Notes under the pieces: generated by a model
The model's database searches: none
Told to the model about the DNA's origin: nothing
The model's input: only the letters and a program-made list of their open reading frames with translations
Made by a program: the position numbers and the translations under genes
In this document: in pieces, positions 8,421 through 18,104 of the stretch
Position numbering within the stretch: the first letter of the stretch is position 1
Layout: each line of letters begins with the position of its first letter
Assembly: GCA_035528065.1 (NCBI GenBank)
Contig: DATKZH010000434.1
Coordinates: 1-64,000, forward strand
Origin: DATKZH01 sp035528065
GTDB taxonomy: Bacteria > Planctomycetota > Planctomycetia > Pirellulales > Thermoguttaceae
Length of the DNA: 64,000 bases
Direction of reading: 5' to 3'

Positions 8421-9716
8421 TCACACCGTCGGCAACTGCCACGGGTCGCGGCGCAGGCGGTCGCGCCAACCGTTGGCTTCGGCGTCCCCGGGGAACTCCC
8501 AACGCTTCGGGTCCCACCGCAGCTTGCGGCGATTCCAGTAGACGAGGTTTCCCAGGTGGCAGACGGTCACCGAGCGGGCGCCGATCTCCACGTCGCAGAT
8601 CGGGCGCTTGCGGGCGCGGATGCAGTCGAGCCAGTCGCGCTGGTGGCCGGGCGACTCGTAGAGGTGGATCTCGTCGTCGCCGATCGGCTGCTTGATGATC
8701 TCCTCCGGCTTGCTCGACAGTTTGCCCCGGGTGACGAAGATCTCGCCGTCGGTCCCGACGAACGTGACCCCGCCGGTCCCGCCGTGGATCACCTCGACCC
8801 CGCCCTCGTAGACGTACTTCACGCCGGTGGTGGCGTTTTCATCCTCCGGCGGGATGATCTCCACCGGGCCCGACTCGTCCATCCCCAGCCCCCACTGGGC
8901 GATGTCGAAGTGGTGGGCGCCCCAGTCGGTCATGCTCCCGCCCGAGTACTCGCGATAGCTCCGCCAACGCGGGAAGTGGTCGTGCAGGCCGCGGGGGCTG
9001 AGGATGGAGTTGTACGGCCGCGTGGGGGCCTGGCCCAGCCAGAAATTCCAGTCGAGCCCCGGCTCCATCTCCTCCTCGGGCAGGTCGCACCACTGGCTCG
9101 GTCCGCCCACGCCCACGTCGACCCGCCGGATCTTGCCGATCCGCCCGTTGCGGACCAGCTCGCAGGCGAGGCGGAACTCGCGGCTGGACCGCTGCTGGCT
9201 GCCGGTCTGGAACACCACGTCGTGCTTGCGCACGGCGTCGATCGACAGCTTGGCCTCGGCGATGGTCAGCGTCAGCGGTTTCTCGCAGTAGATGTCCTTT
9301 TTCGCCTTGCAGGCTTCCACGATCGGGTGGGTGTGCCAGTGGTCGGGCGCGGCAATCACCACCGCGTCGACGTCCTTGCGAGCGATCAGCTCGCGGTAGT
9401 CGACGTAGGCGTCGCAGCCCTTGTACGTCGTATCCTTCGAGTAGCGGTCCTCGACCGTCTTCTTGGCGTGCTCGCGACGGGTCGTGTCCACGTCGCAGAC
9501 GGCCAGCACCTGGACGTCGGAGTATCCCAGGAACCGGCCCAAATGCCCGCGATTCATCTTGCCGATCCCGATGAACCCCAAGGTGAGCCGCTCGCTGGGA
9601 GCCTCTTTCTCGTCGCCTCCGAGCACCGAGCCGGGCACGATCATCGGCGCAGCCACCGTGGCCGCGGCCACCCCTCGGACGAACCCACGACGCGTGATCC
9701 TGTCTTCCCGCTTCAT
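8421..9716 (-). CDS. Tat-exported Gfo/Idh/MocA family oxidoreductase
   Basis: The protein has 431 residues. A twin-arginine signal (TRRGFVRG, then a hydrophobic stretch ending near PGSVLGG) is followed by a Rossmann NAD(P) domain (GFIGIGKMNRGH) and the family motif EKPLTL. The C-terminal alpha/beta domain has the usual GGSMTDWGAHHFDIAQW. These enzymes oxidise or reduce sugars and polyols; export with bound cofactor fits the many planctomycete paralogues used in polysaccharide catabolism. ATG at 9716 has AGAGAGG 9 nt upstream. It is transcribed divergently from the aldo/keto reductase. The substrate cannot be told. Confidence 0.9.
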   Translation of the reverse strand: MKREDRITRRGFVRGVAAATVAAPMIVPGSVLGGDEKEAPSERLTLGFIGIGKMNRGHLGRFLGYSDVQVLAVCDVDTTRREHAKKTVEDRYSKDTTYKGCDAYVDYRELIARKDVDAVVIAAPDHWHTHPIVEACKAKKDIYCEKPLTLTIAEAKLSIDAVRKHDVVFQTGSQQRSSREFRLACELVRNGRIGKIRRVDVGVGGPSQWCDLPEEEMEPGLDWNFWLGQAPTRPYNSILSPRGLHDHFPRWRSYREYSGGSMTDWGAHHFDIAQWGLGMDESGPVEIIPPEDENATTGVKYVYEGGVEVIHGGTGGVTFVGTDGEIFVTRGKLSSKPEEIIKQPIGDDEIHLYESPGHQRDWLDCIRARKRPICDVEIGARSVTVCHLGNLVYWNRRKLRWDPKRWEFPGDAEANGWRDRLRRDPWQLPTV

Positions 9717-10023
9717 AGCTTGAGCCTCTCTTGGCGTGAGTGAATTACTTGGGGTGCAGGCGTCTCGCCTGCGCCACAATTTGGGGAGCCATCCGGTCAG
9801 CAGCCCGCACGTCCCTGCCATCGAGCATACCGGGACGCCCGCCGGATGCAACACTTCGCCGCTCGTCTTTCTGCCGCCGGCGGCCTTTCGGGCGGCTCCC
9901 GGGCGGTTCGGCACTTCCCCACTTCCCCACTTCCCCACGATCCCCGCAGACCCTGTTTTACAACCGCGTCGGCTCCGTCTATACTCGAAGTCCGTGGCGA
10001 TCAACAAAACAGGAGGACGCACG
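9717..10023. other. Divergent intergenic region with short repeats
   Basis: 307 bp between two divergent exported-oxidoreductase genes, so promoters for both should lie here. It holds a hairpin at 9756-9772 (GCAGGCG, TCT loop, CGCCTGC) and a tandem run of three ACTTCCCC units near 9913-9936. No clear -35/-10 pair was seen. Confidence 0.5.
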
Positions 10024-11069
10024 ATGGCGCACGAATCGGACACCCGACGGAAATTCCTCAAGACGACCTCGGCGGCAGTGGCCGGGGCCGCCCTGACTTC
10101 GCTCGGCACGGCCGGCGCTGCCGAGGTGGATACCTCGAAGATCCTCAACTACAACCCGAAGATGGGCTACCGCCCGCTGGGCAAGACGGGCTTCACGATC
10201 TCCGAGGTGAGCCTGGGCGGGCACGGGGCCATCAACGACCCCGACACGGTCCAGAACCGCGTGGCCGTGCTGGAGAAGGCCGTCGAGTCGGGCATGAACT
10301 ACGTCGACAACAACATCGACGCGGAGTGCAATCTCTACGGCGAGGCGATGGCCGCGTCGTCCGGCGCCAAACGCGACAAGTGGTTCATCGGCTTCGCCTC
10401 CTGGCCGCAGAAGGTCACCGAGGAGTACGAGGAAAACCTCACGTTCGACGGCATGATGACGTCGATCGACGAGCGGCTGAAAAAGTACGGCACCGACGTT
10501 CTGGACATGTGGCGTCCCGTCGGCGCCACCTGGGGCGAGGGCCAGAGAAGCATCGCCACGCTCTTGATGGTCAGCCACAAGGCCCTCGATCTGGTCGTCG
10601 AGGTGTTCGAGAAGGCCCGAGAGCAGGGCAAAGTCAGGCACCTGGGAATTTCGGCCCACAACCCCAACGTCTTCCGCCGGGTGCTCAACGAGTACCCCCA
10701 GTTCTCGGTGATCATTTTCCCCTACCTCTTCCTGACTAAGGAATTCGGCGGCGACAGCCTCTTGAAGCTCGCCCAGGAGAAGAACGTGGGGGTGATCGGG
10801 CTCAAGCCCTTCGGCGCCGGAATGACCTTCCAGGTGAGACGCAAGAAGGACATCGAAGGACGCGTGGACGAGAAGGCCCACCTGCTGGTGAAGCGGATGC
10901 TCCAGGAGCCGCGCCTCTCGGCCGTGATCCCCGGCGTGAACGTCCCGGACCAGCTCGTCGAGAACGTCAAGGGCTCCTACCTCCGCGACCAGCCGAACAC
11001 GCCGGAGGACGAAGCGGCCCTGCGCCGGGCGACCAGGAACTTCTACGCCAACCTCTCCCCCGAATACCA

Positions 11070-11097
<28 letters not shown>
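10024..11097 (+). CDS. Exported aldo/keto reductase family protein, degenerate active site
   Basis: The 357-residue protein has a Tat-like signal (DTRRKFLKTTSAAVAGAA) and an aldo/keto reductase barrel beginning LGKTGFTISEVSLGG. The catalytic Tyr is present (Y105, NLYGEAM). The usual catalytic Lys strand reads FIGFASW, and the usual His in the D-L-Y-x-x-H strand reads DMWRPVG, so Lys and His of the tetrad appear missing. ATG at 10024 follows AGGAGG by 8 nt. The last 28 nt overlap the cytochrome gene, which suggests a shared transcript. It may have a non-canonical reaction; the fold call is firm. Confidence 0.88.
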
Positions 11098-11834
<737 letters not shown>

Positions 11835-11870
11835 CCGGCAAGACCGTGGGGTGCGTGCTTTGAGCCACCT

Positions 11871-12020
11871 CGTTCCCAGGCTCTGCCTGGGAACGCAAGA
11901 CGTCGAGGCTCCGCCTCCTTCGACCGTAACCGGCCATTGTGCTGTCAGTTGGACGCAAAGCATCCCTGTTACGCGTGACGAGGCAGAGCCTCGTCACGAG
12001 TTTGAGAAGCTCGTCACGAG
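11871..12020. repeat. Cluster of REP-like palindromes
   Basis: Two perfect 11-bp palindromes with 3-nt loops: CGTTCCCAGGC/TCT/GCCTGGGAACG at 11871-11895, and CGTGACGAGGC/AGA/GCCTCGTCACG at 11974-11998. A shorter CTCGTCACGAG follows at 12010-12020. They fill the gap between the cytochrome and DUF3604 genes and may also act as transcript 3' hairpins. Confidence 0.8.
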
Positions 12021-12054
12021 GTTATTGACGGACTTGATCCCAACAGGTGCTCCC

Positions 12055-14004
12055 ATGAAGACTCGCGTCTTTCGGTACGCACTGGCGGCGCTGCTCGCCG
12101 TGCTTCTGCCCGCTTCAGGAATCCTCATGGGGGCCGAGCCGCGCTTGGCAGTCCCCAATAAGTACGAAGAGGAGGCCGTGGCCGCCGGCAACCAGCTCGG
12201 CATCGGCTCCGCGGTGCTGGAAGGACCCAAGTCGGTCGAGGTCCTCTCCCATCAAACGTGGACGCTCGTCTACACCGCCGGAAAGGCCGGCATCGAACCG
12301 GGCGGAGGAATCCGCATCGGGATGCGTCACCTCTGCCAGTGGAGCCCGCCGCAGACCGAGGACCCCAACGGCGTCGGCTACCTGACCGTGAAGACCTCGA
12401 ACGACGCCCCGGTGAAGGTGAGCGTCGATCTCCGCCGCCGCTTCTTCCTCCCCTACTTCGCCTGGCACAACATGGTCGAGGTGATCCTGCCCGAGCAAGG
12501 GCTCCCCGCCGGCCAGACGATCCGCCTCACCTACGGCGACCGCGCCCAGGGCTCGCCCGGCATCCGCGTCCAGCCGTTCGACGAGCCGCGATTCGTGTTC
12601 AAGGTGTACGTCGACGCGCCCGGCGGGGGCGACTACCTCCCGCTGGCCGAGAGCCCCGCGGTCGAGGTCGTAGCGGCCGAGCCGTGCCGGCTGGCCGTGG
12701 TGATGCCGTCCGACGCAGTGGCCGGCGAGCCCACCCGGTGCCTCGTCCGGGCCGAAGACCGCTACGGCAACCCGGCCCCTCGCTACCGCGGCACGATCCA
12801 GTGGAAGTCCACCGATCCCGGCGCCCGGCTACCCGGCACGTACTCGTTTGCCGAGACGGACGGCGGCGCGCATCGCTTCGAGAACGTCGTCTTCCAGGCC
12901 GTTGGCACCCATACGATCACGGTGACCGACGGCGCTCTGGCCGCCACGGGCAATCCGGTCCGCGTGAGCGGCTCGCGTCCCGAGCGGCTCCTGCTCTGGG
13001 GCGACCTGCACGGGCACACGCTCCAGTCCGACGGCCGGGGCACGGTCGAGGAGTACTACGACTTCGCCCAACGGGTCGTGGGCCTCGACTTCTGTGCCGT
13101 GAGCGACCACGCCTTCGAGCTGGTCGACGAGATGTGGGAGCACTCCAAGGCGGTCACCAATCGCCTCAACCGGCCCGGCCGTTTCGTCACCTTCAACGCG
13201 TTCGAGTGGAGCGGAAACACGGACGTGGGCGGCGACCACAACGTCTATTTCCTGGGCGACGACCCGCCGCTCTACCGCTCCGACAACTACTACGACCCCA
13301 CCAACCTCCAGATGTACCACGGGCCGGAGCCGAAGGTGGCCCACGTCGAAGACCTGCTCGCCAAGCTCGAAGAGCGGCTTGCGACCGAGAAGGCCATCTG
13401 TATCCCCCACTGGGGCGGACGCCACGGCAATCCCGAGTTCCACAACCCCAAGGTCGAGCGGCTGATCGAGATCTTTAGCGAGCACCGCCGCAGCGAGGAT
13501 TGGGTCACCAAGTTCCTGGCCGGGGGCCACCGCGTCGGCATCATGGCCTCCGGCGACGACCACTACGGCAACCCCGGCCTCGGCTACCTCCGGCCCAGCT
13601 ACGAGTGGGCGGGGCAGGAGATCGGCATGGCCGCCGTGGCCGTCTACGCCGAGGAGCACACCCGGGAGTCGATCTTCCAGGCCCTCTACGACCGCCGCTG
13701 CTATGCCACCAGCGGCGACCGGATTGTCCTCGACTTCCAAGGTGACGGTCACCCGATGGGCTCCGAGTACCGAACCGCGACCCCGCCCACCTTGTCCGTA
13801 ATAGCGGTGGGCACGGCGCCGATCAGCCAGGTCGAGATCAAGAAAAACAGCCGGGTCATCTTTAGCAGCGGGCCGAACGCGACGAATGTGTCCCTCAAAT
13901 GGCGGGATGACGCCTTCCAGCCGAAAGGGCCGTGTTACTACTACGTTCGGGTTATTCAAGACGACCAAGAAGAGGCGATTTCCAGCCCAATCTGGGTCAA
14001 TTGA
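12055..14004 (+). CDS. Secreted DUF3604 / PHP-like metal-dependent protein
   Basis: The protein has 649 residues with a Sec-type signal (MKTRVFRYALAALLAVLLP). The N-terminal half is beta-rich with an Ig-like segment. The C-terminal half carries PHP-type metal motifs: WGDLHGHTLQSDG, VSDHAFE, IPHWGGRHGN and ASGDDHYG. These fit the DUF3604 family, related to PHP phosphoesterases. ATG at 12055 has AGGTG about 8 nt upstream; a longer frame to 11851 only reads through the palindromes. The role is unknown, probably hydrolytic and extracytoplasmic. Confidence 0.88.
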   Translation: MKTRVFRYALAALLAVLLPASGILMGAEPRLAVPNKYEEEAVAAGNQLGIGSAVLEGPKSVEVLSHQTWTLVYTAGKAGIEPGGGIRIGMRHLCQWSPPQTEDPNGVGYLTVKTSNDAPVKVSVDLRRRFFLPYFAWHNMVEVILPEQGLPAGQTIRLTYGDRAQGSPGIRVQPFDEPRFVFKVYVDAPGGGDYLPLAESPAVEVVAAEPCRLAVVMPSDAVAGEPTRCLVRAEDRYGNPAPRYRGTIQWKSTDPGARLPGTYSFAETDGGAHRFENVVFQAVGTHTITVTDGALAATGNPVRVSGSRPERLLLWGDLHGHTLQSDGRGTVEEYYDFAQRVVGLDFCAVSDHAFELVDEMWEHSKAVTNRLNRPGRFVTFNAFEWSGNTDVGGDHNVYFLGDDPPLYRSDNYYDPTNLQMYHGPEPKVAHVEDLLAKLEERLATEKAICIPHWGGRHGNPEFHNPKVERLIEIFSEHRRSEDWVTKFLAGGHRVGIMASGDDHYGNPGLGYLRPSYEWAGQEIGMAAVAVYAEEHTRESIFQALYDRRCYATSGDRIVLDFQGDGHPMGSEYRTATPPTLSVIAVGTAPISQVEIKKNSRVIFSSGPNATNVSLKWRDDAFQPKGPCYYYVRVIQDDQEEAISSPIWVN

Positions 14005-14398
14005 GCGTTACAGTCCGGAAGTCTGAGGGCACCGGCAAAAAAGAAAAGCGGAGTCGGAAAATTGGGCTTGCCTCGAAGGAACAAGTAGGAAACTATGGAA
14101 ATAGAGGTTCGTGCTGACGCGGCACGAGGGACTACCGACCCGTGAAGTGGTCGATCTGTGGCAAGCGACCGAAGCGGGGAGACCCAGCAAGAGAGGAGGT
14201 GATCCGTTGCAAAGTTTCTGTAGTAGCCACCGAGGTGGTTTCGCCTGACCCGACAGTCGGCGGGCTGTCCATCAGGCCAGCCACAACCTCGTACGGATCA
14301 CCGCTGTTGGTAGCGTACGAGTCGCAAGGCCCGGTCGCCGCAAAGGGGACCGGGCCTTGATCTTGCGCTGGGGCGGATGCGTCGCACGGGGCCAGAAC
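14005..14398. other. Intergenic region, 394 bp, no recognised gene
   Basis: A strong ribosome-site-like GAGGAGGTGATCC near 14194-14206 precedes a TTG and a 13-codon frame (MQSFCSSHRGGFA). A 72-codon frame (14142-14360) also runs into the hairpin at 14326-14358. Neither is recognised and neither is called as a gene. The sequence may be a decayed mobile element or an untranslated RNA. Confidence 0.4.
14326..14358. terminator. Strong hairpin, probable terminator between convergent genes
   Basis: A perfect 11-bp stem (AAGGCCCGGTC at 14326-14336 pairing with GACCGGGCCTT at 14348-14358) with an 11-nt loop. It lies between the DUF3604 gene and the convergent toxin gene. The T tract is weak (TTGATCTTG). 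Confidence 0.55.
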
Positions 14399-14695
14399 TC
14401 AGCCGAGAAGGCTGTCGATGTCGCGAGCGCCGTCGATGATGCGATGGACTTCCACGGCGTCCTGCGTGATGCGGTAGAAGATCACCCAACGCTCAACAGG
14501 GAAGCTCCGATAGTCGCCGGGGAACTCGGGGCGACGTTGGCCCATCTCAGGATGGGTGGCGATCAGTTCACACTTCTCGCGAATGCGGGAAACCGCCGAG
14601 CGAGCCGTGAGCGGGCGATGCTCGCTGATGTACTGGAGAATCCCCTCAAGGTCGGACTCAGCAAGGCGTGTGAAAAGGAGCTTCACTTGCGGCAC
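14399..14695 (-). CDS. parE: ParE/RelE-family toxin
   Basis: The 98-residue protein matches the ParE/RelE toxin pattern: VKLLFTRLAESDLEGILQYI at the start, a central basic helix (AVSRIREKCELIATHPEMGQ), and the C-terminal strand pair WVIFYRI..VEVHRIIDGARD. ParE toxins poison DNA gyrase; RelE types cleave mRNA. The R-S-F-P and YRI features favour ParE. The gene overlaps the antitoxin gene by 13 nt and is the downstream member, the normal order for parDE. Confidence 0.88.
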   Translation of the reverse strand: MPQVKLLFTRLAESDLEGILQYISEHRPLTARSAVSRIREKCELIATHPEMGQRRPEFPGDYRSFPVERWVIFYRITQDAVEVHRIIDGARDIDSLLG

Positions 14696-14931
14696 GCCGC
14701 CTCTTCGATTTGCCGGGCGCGCTCTTCGAGGCGGGCGAACACGTCTTCTGCCGGGAGTAGCTCACCCCGGTCGGCTTCGCCAATCCCGGCCAGCACATCG
14801 GCTCGAAGCTCGTCGCGCTTGCGAAGGAGCCTGATCGCCTCGTCGACCGCTTCGCTCTCGTTGGGGTACGCCCCGGCTTCGACGCGCTGGCGAACGTAGC
14901 GGCTGTTTTCTGGAGAAAGGTCGACGTTCAT
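14683..14931 (-). CDS. parD: ParD-family antitoxin
   Basis: The 82-residue protein starts MNVDLSPENSRYVRQRVEAG, typical of the ribbon-helix-helix N-terminus of ParD, with NESEAVDEAIRLL forming the helix-helix part. The C-terminal acidic helix would wrap the toxin. ATG at 14931 is preceded by GGA about 6 nt upstream; an in-frame ATG four codons earlier is less well placed. ParD dimers usually repress their own promoter, which would lie at 14932-15022. Confidence 0.87.
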   Translation of the reverse strand: MNVDLSPENSRYVRQRVEAGAYPNESEAVDEAIRLLRKRDELRADVLAGIGEADRGELLPAEDVFARLEERARQIEEAACRK

Positions 14932-15022
14932 ACATTCCAGCATAGCAGGATTCGGCCGGTCGAGCCATATCCCGTGAGATTGGGGGAGGACACTCGTCCC
15001 CCCGTGTGTACTACCGAGCGGC

Positions 15023-17917
15023 CTATTCTGCCACTGCCGTGAGCATACCGGCCAACCGCACCCGAAGCCGGCGTAGCTGCTCTTCCTGCTCGGCGTCGAA
15101 GGAGCCGGAGACTTGGGCGTAGGTGTCCATCCAGAGGGCGAGGCGCTCGCGGTCGTCGGGGGTTAGGGCGACTTCGTAGTGGCCCTCTTGGAGCAACTGG
15201 GTGATGGGGCTCGACATGGCCGGACACGCGCCGGCAATGGAGCGCCGGGCGTCGTAGCGGGCCTGGACGTGCGTGCGCAGGCTCCGCTCGCCGCCGAAGT
15301 CGAGCAGCGTCTCGTAGGCGGCCGAGGCCAACAGGTTCGTTTTGGCGCCTTCCCCATCCACGTCCGGCTTGTGACATTGCACGCAGTGCTTGTCGAGCAC
15401 CGGCTGCACGAGCGTGCGAAAATCGAGCGGCCAGGAGCCCTCGGGGCCGACTTCGATCTTCGACGGCTCCCGCATCGCTGCCAGCGGCGGCCGGGAGGGC
15501 GGGGCCGTCTGGCGATGGTCGTGGCAGCCGACGCAGGCGTACGTCTGGCCGGGCTGGACGTACGTCAGGCTCCGCATCGTCTGGACGGCCATCCCTTCGG
15601 CGTCGAGGGCCTGAAAGAAGACCGGCACGCCCGACGGCACGCGGAAGTAGGCCGACCCGTCCTCCTCGACCGGCACCGTCCCCAGGACGAACTTGCCCGG
15701 GTCGTCCCGGGTGACGCCCAGGTTGGGGTGATTCATCCGGGGTTCGGTCTTCGGCGGCACGCCCACGATCCGGAGTCGTCGGACCGAGCCCCGCGGGAGG
15801 GCCGCCAGATCGCCGTGGTACACGTCCTGCAAGAGCATGCTTCCCCCGTCCCGGCTCCCGTCCCATCGCACGCCCGAGGCCACCGCGGCGGGGCGCCGCC
15901 GGGCGCGGATCGGGAGGGGGCACATGCTCGATATCTCCGGATCGCGGTAGAGCAGGTTGAGGTTCCCGAACGCGTCGAACAGGTACACGCCCAGGCTGTC
16001 GATCGGCCCGGGCACGGGCGAGCCGTCCTTGTTGAACGCGTGCCGCGAGAGCTTCACCGGGCTCCACGTGACCAGGTAGTGCTCCTCGGAGAGCGGGTAC
16101 GGGTTGGCGTAGTAGCTGTCCGACCAGCCCTCCCACTCGGGAAACGTGACCTCGGGCGTCAGCCGGGCCATCGGCGTCTGCCCGTCTACGCCCTTTCGCG
16201 TATCCAGAAGCACGAGCGTGCCGCCCGCGTGCGAGTGATGGGCCGACGCGGTGAAGACGACCTTCTGCGAGCCGGGGATCGATCGGGCCTCGAACACGCT
16301 GTACGGCCCCTGCGTGAAGTTGCCGAACACGGCCCGCGCGCCGGTCCCGTCGGGCAGCGTCGACCAGAGCCCCATGTGCCACATGCGATGACGATCCACG
16401 TAATCCCACCGGGCGTAAAGAACCCGACCGTCGTTGGCCACGCTGGGGTTCCACTCGAAGCTCTCGAACGGCGAGATCGCGTGCATGTTGCCGCCGTCGG
16501 CGTCCATCACGTGGAGCGTGTGCACGCTCACCGGCCGGTAGGCGTTGCCGCCGCAGCGGACGAAGCTGTCGGGCAGGTCCTCCGTGGCGTTGGTCGCCGC
16601 GGCGCTGGCCGTGCCGCACTGGATGAACCGGCCGCGCCGCGTCGAGAGGAAGACGATCCGGCCGTCGGGCAGGTACCGGCCGTCGAAGTCGTCGTACTTG
16701 CCCCGCGTCAGCCGCCGCAAGCCCGTGCCGTCGAGGTTCATCTCGTAGAGTTGGTAGAACGCGTCTTCGGCGATGCTCGCCTTGTCGAGCTTGTTCTCCT
16801 TCTTCCACAGGTCGGGGTAGTGCCGGCAGTAGCCGAACAGCACTCGCGTCCCGTCGTGGGAGACGTCGGGGCGGGTGATATCCCCAGGCGGCAGCAGGTC
16901 GGCCGTGAGGCTGCGCAGCCGGGGAGACTCGGTCTTGAAGCCCTCCAGGATGCAAAGCTCGCCGCCGGGCCGCGACCACCACGACAGATACTCGTCGCAA
17001 TGACAGAGGAGCAGGTTGGGCGCCCGCTTGACGAACAGCAGCTTGTCGAAGTCCAAGAGCGGATTGGCCATCGCCATCTTGCGGATCGCCCATTGGGCGT
17101 CGAGATACAACCGGCGAATCGCGTCTTCCGGCGCGTCGCCGGGCAGGGCCTCCAGCGCCTGAGACACCCGCCCGAGCGTTTCGGCGTGGCGGCTCACGTC
17201 GACGCCCAAAGCGCGCAAGTCCCCGGCCAGCTTCAAGCCGCGGCGGAGGATCTCGCCGACGGGGTACGCGGGGCCGGGCGCGGCCTCGCGCTTCGACCAC
17301 TTGCACGTGCTGCTTTGGGTGGAGGGCTTGCCCAGGGCGACGTTCTCGTCGCGTCCGCTCTGGTAGACCTCGATCTCGTCCAGATGGAGGTACTCCTTGT
17401 ACGGCAACTGCACGCGGACGTATCGCGATTCCCTCCCGCCCAGATCGACCTCGAGCGGCTGCTTCGGGCCGTAGAACATCGACTGGTCGTGGCGGTAGAC
17501 TTCGGTCCACGCCTGGCCGTCGTCGGACACGAGCACCATTAACCCCAGCGCCCGCTTGGCGTCGGCCGTCGTGCTCCCGTTGTAGATCACCGCCCGCGAC
17601 AAGGGCATCCGGCTCCCCAGGTCCACCTGCCACCAGGGGTTCATCTGCTGGTCGGTGTGGAAGCCGTAGTAGCCGATGTCCTTGCCGTCCTTGACGCCGT
17701 CGTTGCCGCCCCGGGCATCCTCCTCCGGGCGAATCGCGCCGGACTCGGCCGAGCCGTAGCGAAGCGGGGCCTGGCGGAGCCAGTCGGCCTCGATGGCTTC
17801 GCGGGTGACCGCCGGGGAGGAATTGGAGGCCGCGACGTCTTTTGGACGCTCGTCGGCCAGGGCGAGGCCGGAGGCGAAAACGGCCAAGACGAGAGGCACG
17901 AGAAGCGGCCTTCGCAT
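15023..17917 (-). CDS. Secreted HzsA-related cytochrome with discoidin-like domain
   Basis: The protein has 964 residues. A signal peptide (MRRPLLVPLVLAVFASGLALA) precedes a discoidin/F5-8-type region (about 70-190: WWQVDLGSRMPLSRAVIYN, ESRYVRVQLP). A TolB-like beta-propeller core follows (DGTGLRRLTRG, DVSHDGTRVLFGY, NPSVANDGRVLYARW). The C-terminal region has two c-type heme sites, CVGCHD and CVQCHKP. This arrangement fits the planctomycete family related to the hydrazine synthase alpha subunit, but the other HZS subunits are absent, so anammox chemistry is not implied. ATG at 17917 has AGGGG 7 nt upstream. Probably periplasmic, perhaps carbohydrate binding plus electron transfer. Confidence 0.84.
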   Translation of the reverse strand: MRRPLLVPLVLAVFASGLALADERPKDVAASNSSPAVTREAIEADWLRQAPLRYGSAESGAIRPEEDARGGNDGVKDGKDIGYYGFHTDQQMNPWWQVDLGSRMPLSRAVIYNGSTTADAKRALGLMVLVSDDGQAWTEVYRHDQSMFYGPKQPLEVDLGGRESRYVRVQLPYKEYLHLDEIEVYQSGRDENVALGKPSTQSSTCKWSKREAAPGPAYPVGEILRRGLKLAGDLRALGVDVSRHAETLGRVSQALEALPGDAPEDAIRRLYLDAQWAIRKMAMANPLLDFDKLLFVKRAPNLLLCHCDEYLSWWSRPGGELCILEGFKTESPRLRSLTADLLPPGDITRPDVSHDGTRVLFGYCRHYPDLWKKENKLDKASIAEDAFYQLYEMNLDGTGLRRLTRGKYDDFDGRYLPDGRIVFLSTRRGRFIQCGTASAAATNATEDLPDSFVRCGGNAYRPVSVHTLHVMDADGGNMHAISPFESFEWNPSVANDGRVLYARWDYVDRHRMWHMGLWSTLPDGTGARAVFGNFTQGPYSVFEARSIPGSQKVVFTASAHHSHAGGTLVLLDTRKGVDGQTPMARLTPEVTFPEWEGWSDSYYANPYPLSEEHYLVTWSPVKLSRHAFNKDGSPVPGPIDSLGVYLFDAFGNLNLLYRDPEISSMCPLPIRARRRPAAVASGVRWDGSRDGGSMLLQDVYHGDLAALPRGSVRRLRIVGVPPKTEPRMNHPNLGVTRDDPGKFVLGTVPVEEDGSAYFRVPSGVPVFFQALDAEGMAVQTMRSLTYVQPGQTYACVGCHDHRQTAPPSRPPLAAMREPSKIEVGPEGSWPLDFRTLVQPVLDKHCVQCHKPDVDGEGAKTNLLASAAYETLLDFGGERSLRTHVQARYDARRSIAGACPAMSSPITQLLQEGHYEVALTPDDRERLALWMDTYAQVSGSFDAEQEEQLRRLRVRLAGMLTAVAE

Positions 17918-18104
17918 CGCACATCCCCTTACGTGGTTGAGGGTTAGGACACGTAGCGATCAGCCGGCGCCGGCTGGAATCATCCTACTTGACTTCCCGA
18001 CGCGGATCAAGGATCACGTACATCGCGGGGAATTCCCAGTTTCTGCGTAACGAATCCTGCCTTGGCCCGTAGTGCTGGCAGAGGGGCCCGCAGTAGGACG
18101 ACGG

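Noticed and set aside
8953..9093. Frames opposite the Gfo/Idh/MocA gene
   Set aside because: Shadows of the coding strand in a high-GC gene.
14142..14360. 72-codon frame after the DUF3604 gene
   Set aside because: Ends within a hairpin, has no recognisable domain and codon use is not convincing; kept only as an intergenic note.
15023..17917. Evidence for anammox metabolism
   Set aside because: Only an alpha-like relative is present; no HzsBC, no hydrazine dehydrogenase, and the extra discoidin-like region differs.
14928..17924. A 998-codon minus-strand frame overlapping the HzsA-related gene
   Set aside because: Arg/Pro/Gly-rich translation without domains; the alternative frame has a signal peptide, CxxCH motifs and a good ribosome site.
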